From NCBI RefSeq assembly GCF_902499175.1, contig NZ_CABVQC010000085.1, positions 1 through 34,371 of the forward strand: a DNA stretch of 34,371 nt, written 5' to 3'. Both the position numbers and the translations under genes were made by a program. Source of the stretch: Burkholderia aenigmatica. Its GTDB lineage: Bacteria; Pseudomonadota; Gammaproteobacteria; Burkholderiales; Burkholderiaceae. Each line of letters opens with the position of its first letter. Position 1 is the stretch's first letter. Below are positions 24,501-32,613 of the stretch, one piece after another. Below the pieces are notes generated by a model. That model did no database searches and was not told where the DNA came from. It was given only the letters and a program-made list of their open reading frames with translations.

Positions 24501-24753
24501 CGCGCGGCAGATGCCGGGCACCGCGAAAGGCGTGATGTTCATGACGCTCGAGGACGAAACAGGCTGCGTGAACCTGATCGTCCGGCCCGAGCTGCTCGCG
24601 CGGCAGCGCCGCGAAACCCTCGATTCGCGGCTGCTCGCCGCGTCCGGCGTGTGGCAGGTCGCGAGCGACGTGCGGCACCTCGTCGTACAGCACTTCGAGG
24701 ATCTGACGCCGCTGCTCGGCGGCCTGCGCACATCGAGCCGCGAATTCCACTGA
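21547..24753 (+). CDS. dnaE2: Error-prone DNA polymerase DnaE2
   Basis: A 1068-residue C-family polymerase, the translesion replicase of the imu cassette. It has an N-terminal PHP domain (ELFCRSNFSFLHGASHAEEL, LAGAPRMHVAAKAKG), the palm with GRGSAANSVVCFCLGIT and catalytic PDIDVDFEH (D401, D403), a third acidic residue D552 in MKVDVLALGML, fingers, a helix-hairpin-helix (SLVRGLGEAAARRIEAARMA) and a C-terminal OB domain (MTLEDETGCVNLIVRPELL). It is shorter than DnaE1 (about 1160), as usual for DnaE2. An in-frame GTG at 21544 is an alternative start. There is no strong Shine-Dalgarno; coupling to imuB is likely. Confidence 0.95.
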   Translation: MVAEFSWLPDYAELFCRSNFSFLHGASHAEELVERAFELGYRGIAITDECSLAGAPRMHVAAKAKGLPLVIGSYFEVTPDDVAPGHDPGPGAFGLVLLAQNREGYGNLSELISWRRMASPKGTYTLTSRMLSAPPAEFAHLRGMPDCFAILVPTYPVRADVLDAQVAWFRATFGERARLGLVQLQRALDGAQREEIRAAGERRGVRIVALGDVTMHRRSCKELQDVMTAIRVGMPVSECGYALAPNAEQHLRGRNRIGNLYSPAEIEETCTILDACDFKLDSLRYEYPDEIVPKGLTPTSYLEQETMAGAATRYPQGVPEKVSKQIRYELDLIAQLSYEPFFLTVYDIVKYARSQNILCQGRGSAANSVVCFCLGITEVNPEQSTMLFERFISAERGEPPDIDVDFEHQRREEVIQHIYKKYGHNRAALAAAVSTYRPRGVLRETGKALGVDPMLVDRVAKGHRWFDGSRDLLQQFGTIGLDPQTPLIQAWARLAARLLNFPRHLSQHSGGFVISRGKLTRLVPVENAAMDGRRVIQWDKDDLEALGLMKVDVLALGMLSALHRAFDMRTAWRGPPEPDGEPFTLKHIPQDDKATYDMICRADTVGVFQIESRAQMSMLPRLRPETYYDLVIEVAIVRPGPIQGGAVHPYLKRRQGIEKVSYPKEDLKPALERTYGVPIFQEQVMQIAMIAAGFTPGEADELRRAMAAWKRKGNLEKYHRKIVDGMRERDYPPDFAEQIFEQIKGFGDYGFPESHAASFAKLAYASSWLKCHEPAIFLAALLNSQPMGFYPPSQLVQDAKRHGVQVLPIDVTQSNWDASLEALPDQPPPDGQPAVRLGLSLVRGLGEAAARRIEAARMAAGPFDNVDTLARRAQLERRDLEALAAANALATLAGHRRDALWQAVAAAPERDLLATAPIDEAEKPALGAPSEADDILADYHTTGLTLNRHPVALLRPALRARRLSSAAELHDRPDGRLARACGLVTARQMPGTAKGVMFMTLEDETGCVNLIVRPELLARQRRETLDSRLLAASGVWQVASDVRHLVVQHFEDLTPLLGGLRTSSREFH

Positions 24754-24793
24754 CGCACCGTGGCGGTGGCGGCGCGCCTGCCGTCACCCATGC

Positions 24794-24833
24794 ATACCAG
24801 TCGGCTCAACTGGTTCTATTAAGGTCTTATATT
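24794..24833 (+). promoter_or_regulatory. Upstream (distal) nag-type operator/promoter unit
   Basis: ACCAGT (24796-24801) and ACTGGT (24809-24814) are inverted around 7 bases. TCAACT (24806-24811) and TATATT (24828-24833) are 16 bases apart, the same geometry as the proximal unit. The surrounding bases (CTATTAAGG..TTATAT) also resemble it. The repeat TGCATACCAGTC here recurs as TGCATACCAATC at 24877. No ATG-started gene lies between it and the repressor gene. Confidence 0.5.
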
Positions 24834-24982
24834 CGTGCCCAAAACCTGGCCGAACCGCGTACTGGAACTGCCCCCTTGCATACCAATCCGGGTAAATCCC
24901 TATCCCGCACTTCGTTGTAAACAAAGGGTTTATTTGAACTAAAACGCTTGCAGGGCAAGGCTTCCGGCGATTTTTGCACGGC

Positions 24983-25023
24983 TAATACCAGTTCGTTGAC
25001 TGGTATTATGGTGGTTATATAAT
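24983..25023 (+). promoter_or_regulatory. Proximal nag operon promoter with overlapping palindromic operator
   Basis: TAATACCAGT (24983-24992) and ACTGGTATTA (24999-25008) form a perfect 10-bp inverted repeat with a 6-base centre. The right arm contains the -35 TTGACT (24996-25001); TATAAT is at 25018-25023 after a 16-base spacer. Binding of a dimeric GntR/HutC protein here would block RNA polymerase. The repressor encoded next, starting 49 bases downstream, is the natural candidate, so the operon is probably autoregulated and induced by GlcNAc-6-P or GlcN-6-P. The ACTGG half-sites are like DasR/NagR sites of this regulator family. Confidence 0.8.
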
Positions 25024-25071
25024 GCCCTCACTTTCGACGGCCTGCGGTCGTCGTCCGACACCCGGAGGCAC

Positions 25072-25806
25072 ATGGAAACCGGCTGGTCCGAACTGGCGCC
25101 CGATCCCCTCAGCGACACGCCGCTCTATCTGCAGCTCGCCCGCAACCTGGCGAGCGCGATCCACGCCGGCGCGTGGCGGGCCGGCGAGGCGCTGCCGTCG
25201 GAGCGGCTGCTGTCGGTGTCGGTCGGTGTGTCGCGGATCACGGCCCGTCGCGCACTCGCGTTGCTGGTCGAGCAGGGGCTGATCAAGCGGGCGCGCGGGG
25301 CAGGCAGCTTCATCACGCCGCGTGTCGCCGATCCGCTGTCGCGTCTCGTCGGCTTCACCGCGAAGATGCAGCAGCGCGGCTTCGTGCCCGATTCGGTGTG
25401 GCTGTCGCGCACGCTGCGCGCCGCAAACCGCGACGAGATCACGCGTCTCGGCCTCGCGCCCGGTGCGACGGTGGCGCGGCTCGAACGGCTGCGCCGCGCG
25501 GACGGCATCGTGATGGCCGTCGAGCACTCGACGCTGCCGGCGGCAGTGGTGCCTGATCCGCAGGTGCTCGGCGCGTCGCTGTACGAATACCTCGACGCGC
25601 GCGGGATGACCGTCGTGCGCGCGCTGCAGCACTTTCGCGCGGCGAACGCGACCCACGCGATCGCGAAATGGATGGCAGTGAAGCCGGGTTCGGCGCTGCT
25701 GGTGATCACGCGGATCGGCTACGGCGCCGACCAGCGCGCGATCGAAGTGAGTGAAACGTATTGCCGCGACGATTACTACGACTTCGTCGCCGAACTGAAA
25801 CGCTGA
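25072..25806 (+). CDS. GntR family (HutC/UTRA) repressor of the nag operon
   Basis: A 244-residue regulator. The N-terminal winged helix spans about residues 17-82 (LYLQLARNLASAIHAGAW, then ALPSERLLSVSVGVSRITAR, the recognition helix, and ALLVEQGLIKRARGAGSFI, the wing). A UTRA effector domain follows (about 95-240) with RLERLRRADGIVMAVEHSTLP and the late ALLVITRIGYG and EVSETYCRDDYYDF. UTRA domains of the NagR/YvoA/DasR group bind GlcNAc-6-P or GlcN-6-P. Its location directly before nagA and after a perfect palindrome supports that role. ATG 25072 has CCGGAGG 4 bases upstream. It is about 98 bases before nagA, so probably the first gene of the operon. Confidence 0.88.
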   Translation: METGWSELAPDPLSDTPLYLQLARNLASAIHAGAWRAGEALPSERLLSVSVGVSRITARRALALLVEQGLIKRARGAGSFITPRVADPLSRLVGFTAKMQQRGFVPDSVWLSRTLRAANRDEITRLGLAPGATVARLERLRRADGIVMAVEHSTLPAAVVPDPQVLGASLYEYLDARGMTVVRALQHFRAANATHAIAKWMAVKPGSALLVITRIGYGADQRAIEVSETYCRDDYYDFVAELKR

Positions 25807-25904
25807 CGCGCGAGACTGCCCGCGCGCGACACGCGTGAAGTAACGACACGGATTTGCAAATCACGACGCGGATGCCCGCGTCACCAGATCATCAAGAGAA
25901 CGTC

Positions 25905-27008
25905 ATGCTGACTGGAAACATCCTTACCCCCGACGGCTGGATTCACGGTTCGCTCGATAGCGAGAACGGCCGCATCACGACCCTCGACGGCAAGCCCGTC
26001 GATCCCGCGAAGAACGACGCGCCTTACATCCTGCCCGGCTTCATCGACCTGCACGTGCACGGCGGCGGTGGCGCCGACGTGATGGAAGGCGGCGACGCGA
26101 TCGAGACGATCGCCCGCACGCACGCGCAATTCGGCACGACGAGCCTGCTCGCGACGACGATGACCGCACCGCGCGACGAACTGATGAAAGTCGTCGGCAA
26201 CCTCGGCACCGTCGCGCGCACCCGCACACCGGGCGGCGCGCGCGTGCTCGGCGTGCACCTCGAAGGCCCGTACATCAACCCCGGCAAGCTCGGTGCGCAG
26301 CCCGACGCGGCCGTGTCGGCCGTGCTCGACGAAGTGCTGAAGTACCTGTCGATCGCGCCGATCCGCGTCGTCACGCTCGCACCGGAAATCGCCGGCCACA
26401 TCGAGATCATCGGCGAGATGGCCGCACGCGGCGTGCGCGTGCAGCTCGGCCATTCGCTCGCGACCTACGACGATGCGGTGGCCGCGCTCAAGCACGGCGC
26501 ATGCGGTTTCACGCACCTGTTCAACGCGATGTCGCCGCTGCATCACCGCAACCCGGGCCTGGTAGGCGCGGCGCTTGCTCATGCCGAATACGCGGAAATC
26601 ATCCCCGACCTGCTGCACGTACACCCGGGCGCGATTCGTGCTGCGCTGCGCGCGATCCCGCGCCTGTACGTCGTGACCGACAGCACCTCGGCAACCGGCA
26701 TGCCCGACGGCGAATACCGGCTCGGCAGCCAGCACGTGACGAAGTGCCTCGGCGGCGTGCGGCTGGCCGACGGCACGCTCGCCGGCAGCACGCTGACGAT
26801 GGACCAGGCACTGCGCAACCTCGTGTCGCTCGGCCTGCCGATCGCCGACGTGTCGAACCGGATGTCGCGTTATGCGGCCGACTACCTCGGCGTCACCGAT
26901 CGCGGCCGCCTCGAGCGCGGCGCATGGGCCGACCTCGCGGTGTTCGATCGCGACCTGAACCTCACCGCGACCTACGTCGAAGGAGAATCGATTGTCGAAT
27001 ATGCTTAA
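25905..27008 (+). CDS. nagA: N-acetylglucosamine-6-phosphate deacetylase
   Basis: A 367-residue amidohydrolase that removes acetate from GlcNAc-6-P to give GlcN-6-P. Metal and catalytic residues are in place: H50 and H52 (DLHVHGGGG), E120 (GVHLEGPYINPGKLG), H183 (LGHSLA), H204 (THLFNAMSPLHHR) and catalytic D259 (VVTDSTSATG). Start at ATG 25905 with AAGAGAA upstream; the frame runs further 5' without family similarity. The next gene overlaps its 3' end, so it is translated as a coupled unit. Confidence 0.95.
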   Translation: MLTGNILTPDGWIHGSLDSENGRITTLDGKPVDPAKNDAPYILPGFIDLHVHGGGGADVMEGGDAIETIARTHAQFGTTSLLATTMTAPRDELMKVVGNLGTVARTRTPGGARVLGVHLEGPYINPGKLGAQPDAAVSAVLDEVLKYLSIAPIRVVTLAPEIAGHIEIIGEMAARGVRVQLGHSLATYDDAVAALKHGACGFTHLFNAMSPLHHRNPGLVGAALAHAEYAEIIPDLLHVHPGAIRAALRAIPRLYVVTDSTSATGMPDGEYRLGSQHVTKCLGGVRLADGTLAGSTLTMDQALRNLVSLGLPIADVSNRMSRYAADYLGVTDRGRLERGAWADLAVFDRDLNLTATYVEGESIVEYA

Positions 27009-28008
27009 GGAAGCGCGCGAGTCCGCCCAGGTCGTCGCCGCGCAGATCGCCGACACCACGCGCGTCGAAGCGCTCGCCGGCCAATTGCTCGATCACCCGC
27101 CGGCCGTCGCGCTGACGGTCGCGCGCGGCAGCTCGGATCACGCCGCGAGCTATTTCGCCAGCCTGACGATGAGCCGCCTCGGCGTGCCGGTCGCGTCGCT
27201 GCCGATGTCGGTCGCCACGCTGCAGCAGGCGCCGCTGAAGGTGCAGGACCAGCTCGCGATCGCCTTCTCCCAGTCGGGCAAGAGCCCCGATCTCGTCAAC
27301 ACGATGGCCGCGCTGCGCGAAGCCGGCGCGCGCACCGTCGCCGCCGTGAACGTGCTGCCGTCGCCGCTCGCCGACGCATGCGAGCACCAGTTGCCGCTGC
27401 TCGCCGGCCCCGAACTGTCGGTGGCCGCGACGAAGAGCTATATCGCGATGCTGTCGCTGTCCGCGCAGATCGTTGCCTACTGGCAGCGCGACGCCGCGCT
27501 GATAACCGCGCTGCGCGGTCTGCCCGACGTACTCGCGCAGGCCGGCCAGCTCGACTGGTCGCAGGCCGTTGCCGCGCTGGCGGGTGTCGAGCGGATGATC
27601 GTGATCGGCCGCGGGCTGGGCCTTGCGATCGCGCAGGAAGCCGCGCTGAAGCTGAAGGAAACGTCCGGCATCCAGGCCGAGGCGTTCTCGAGCGCCGAAG
27701 TCCGTCACGGCCCGATGGAACTGATCGACCGCGACTATCCGCTGCTCGTGTTCGCGCCGCCGGGGCCCGAGCAGGCCGGCCTGCTGCAGCTCGCCGCAGA
27801 CATGCGCGCCCGCGGCGCGGCCGTGCTGCTCGCGGCGCCCGCCGGCACGCCCGGCGCGACGCTGCCGCTTGCGCAGTCCGCCCATTCGGCGCTCGACCCG
27901 ATCGCCGCCATTCTTTCGTTCTACGTGATGGCGGCGGATCTCGCCGTCGCGCGCGGCCGCAATCCCGATACGCCGCGCCACCTGAACAAAGTCACCGAAA
28001 CGCACTGA
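26992..28008 (+). CDS. SIS-domain glucosamine-6-phosphate deaminase (NagB-II / AgaS-like)
   Basis: A 338-residue protein made of two SIS sugar-isomerase domains, like the isomerase half of GlmS but without the glutaminase part. Visible motifs are VARGSSDHAASYFASL and AFSQSGKSPDLV (sugar phosphate loop) in the first domain, SVAATKSYIA between, and SGIQAEAFSSAEVRHGPMEL in the second. In nag operons lacking classical nagB this family converts GlcN-6-P to fructose-6-P and ammonia. TTG 26992 is 5 bases after AGGAGA, better placed than ATG 27001, so I chose TTG. It overlaps nagA by 17 bases. Confidence 0.85.
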   Translation: MSNMLKEARESAQVVAAQIADTTRVEALAGQLLDHPPAVALTVARGSSDHAASYFASLTMSRLGVPVASLPMSVATLQQAPLKVQDQLAIAFSQSGKSPDLVNTMAALREAGARTVAAVNVLPSPLADACEHQLPLLAGPELSVAATKSYIAMLSLSAQIVAYWQRDAALITALRGLPDVLAQAGQLDWSQAVAALAGVERMIVIGRGLGLAIAQEAALKLKETSGIQAEAFSSAEVRHGPMELIDRDYPLLVFAPPGPEQAGLLQLAADMRARGAAVLLAAPAGTPGATLPLAQSAHSALDPIAAILSFYVMAADLAVARGRNPDTPRHLNKVTETH

Positions 28009-28047
28009 TAGCCGAGACAGCCGATGAGACGCGCCGAGGAGTCCCAG

Positions 28048-30606
<2,559 letters not shown>

Positions 30607-30693
30607 GCGTCGACGGCAGGTTCGCGACCGGTTTCAAGACGAAAGCAATTAGGTCAACGACGATTAATGACGAGACAAGGATTGGAGGACTGA

Positions 30694-32463
30694 ATGAACG
30701 GGAATCCGTTTCTGAAAATACAGGGCCTGGGCCGGGCGCTGATGCTGCCGATCGCGGTATTGCCGGTTGCCGGCATCCTGCTGCGACTCGGCCAGCCGGA
30801 CGTGTTCAACATCAAGATGATCGCCGACGCCGGCGGTGCGATCTTCGACAACCTGCCGCTGCTGTTCGCGATCGGCGTGGCGGTCGGTTTCGCGAAGGAC
30901 AATAACGGCGTGGCGGCGCTCGCGGGCGCGATCGGTTACCTGATCGAAACCGCGATCATGAAGGACATCGATCCCAAGCTGAACATGGGCGTGCTGTCCG
31001 GGATCATCGCGGGTGTGGTCGCGGGCCTGCTGTACAACCGCTATAAAGACATCAAGCTGCCGGACTACCTCGCGTTCTTCGGCGGCAAACGGTTCGTGCC
31101 GATCATCACGGGCCTGGTCTGCGTGATACTCGGCATCGCGTTCGGGTACGTGTGGCAGCCGGTCCAGCATCTGATCGACGCGGCCGGCCAGTGGCTGACG
31201 ACGGCGGGCGCGATCGGTGCGTTCGTGTTCGGCTTCCTGAACCGCCTGCTGCTCGTCACGGGCCTGCACCACATCCTCAACTCGCTCGCGTGGTTCGTGT
31301 TCGGCAACTTCACGCCGCCGGCCGGCGGTGAGATCGTGCACGGCGACCTGCACCGCTTCTTCGCGGGCGACCCGACCGCGGGCACCTTCATGGCCGGCTT
31401 CTTCCCGATCATGATGTTCGGCCTGCCGGCGGCATGTCTCGCGATGCTGCACGAAGCGCCGAAGGAGCGCCGCGCGATGGTCGGCGGCCTGTTGCTGTCG
31501 ATGGCGCTGACGTCGTTCCTGACCGGCGTGACCGAGCCGATCGAATTCAGCTTCATGTTCCTCGCACCGGTGCTGTACGTGATTCACGCGGTGCTGACGG
31601 GGCTGTCGCTCGCGATCTGCCAGATCCTCGACGTGAAGCTCGGCTTCACGTTCTCGGCCGGCGCGATCGACTACGTGCTGAACTACGGGCTGTCGACGAA
31701 GGGCTGGATCGCGGTCCCGCTCGGGCTCGCGTACGGCGCCGCTTACTACGGGCTGTTCCGCTTCTTCATCCGCAAGTTCAACATGGCCACGCCGGGCCGT
31801 GAGCCGGCATCGGCCGATGCGGCCGCGGAATCGTACGCATCGGGCGGCTTCGTTGCACCGGCTGCCGGTGCTGCTGCGACGGCTGCCGCACCGCGCGCGC
31901 AGCGCTACATCGCCGCGCTCGGCGGGGCCGGCAACCTGTCGGTCGTCGACGCATGCACGACGCGCCTGCGCCTGACCGTCGTCGATCCGGAGAAGATCTC
32001 CGAGCCGGAACTGAAGTCGATCGGCGCGCGTGGCGTGCTCAAGCGCGGCGGCAACAGCGTGCAGGTGATCATCGGGCCCGAGGCCGACATCATTGCCGAC
32101 GAGATGCGTACCGCCATCGGCAGCGGCGCGGCAGGCGCAGCATCGACGGCGACGGCCGCCGCCGCGCAGCCCGTCACGGGCGCGGCCGCAGGCCCGCTCG
32201 ATCCGGAGCCGACACGCTGGCTCGCGGTGTTCGGCGGCGCGACCAACGTCGTGTCGCTCGACGCGATCGCGACCACGCGCCTGCGTGTGGTCGTGCGCGA
32301 TCCGTCGGCGGTCGATCGCGATCGTCTCGGTGCGCTCGACGTCGCATGGGTGTCGGTCGACACGTTCCACATCGTCTGCGGCAACGCAGCCGCACGTTAT
32401 GCCGAACAGCTCGGCGCGCGCCTGCCGCCGTCGGGCAGCGGGGCGGCCGTGCAACCGGCCTGA
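30694..32463 (+). CDS. nagE: N-acetylglucosamine PTS permease EIIC-EIIB with extra degenerate EIIB
   Basis: A 589-residue inner-membrane permease that imports GlcNAc as GlcNAc-6-P. The EIIC domain (about 1-365) has LGRALMLPIAVLPVAGILLRLG, VAVGFAKDNNGVAALAG and the GVTEPIEFSFMFLAPVLY motif carrying the sugar-contact glutamate. After an Ala-rich linker, EIIB (about 400-475) has phospho-Cys C421 in VVDACTTRLRLTV. A second Ala-rich linker leads to another EIIB-like unit (about 508-580) with SLDAIATTRLRVVV, where no cysteine is present. There is no EIIA module; that is in the preceding gene. ATG 30694 with TTGGAGG upstream. It is the last gene of the nag operon. Confidence 0.92.
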   Translation: MNGNPFLKIQGLGRALMLPIAVLPVAGILLRLGQPDVFNIKMIADAGGAIFDNLPLLFAIGVAVGFAKDNNGVAALAGAIGYLIETAIMKDIDPKLNMGVLSGIIAGVVAGLLYNRYKDIKLPDYLAFFGGKRFVPIITGLVCVILGIAFGYVWQPVQHLIDAAGQWLTTAGAIGAFVFGFLNRLLLVTGLHHILNSLAWFVFGNFTPPAGGEIVHGDLHRFFAGDPTAGTFMAGFFPIMMFGLPAACLAMLHEAPKERRAMVGGLLLSMALTSFLTGVTEPIEFSFMFLAPVLYVIHAVLTGLSLAICQILDVKLGFTFSAGAIDYVLNYGLSTKGWIAVPLGLAYGAAYYGLFRFFIRKFNMATPGREPASADAAAESYASGGFVAPAAGAAATAAAPRAQRYIAALGGAGNLSVVDACTTRLRLTVVDPEKISEPELKSIGARGVLKRGGNSVQVIIGPEADIIADEMRTAIGSGAAGAASTATAAAAQPVTGAAAGPLDPEPTRWLAVFGGATNVVSLDAIATTRLRVVVRDPSAVDRDRLGALDVAWVSVDTFHIVCGNAAARYAEQLGARLPPSGSGAAVQPA

Positions 32464-32516
32464 TGCGATGAAGCCGGCCTGATCCGCGACGCGGGTTCGG
32501 GCCGGCCGGCAAAACG

Positions 32517-32550
32517 AAAACGGCTTGCGATGCGTCGCAAGCCGTTTTTC
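32517..32550. terminator. Bidirectional terminator between nagE and the hexosaminidase gene
   Basis: A perfect 10-bp stem (32521-32530 with 32535-32544) with a 4-base loop is flanked by AAAA before and TTTTT after. This gives a T-tract on both strands, so it can serve both convergent genes. Confidence 0.9.
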
Positions 32551-32613
32551 TTTGGTGCGGGCGATGGCGCGATGCCTGCGTCCGCATCGCGCATCGCCCG
32601 AGTGTTCAGCCGT

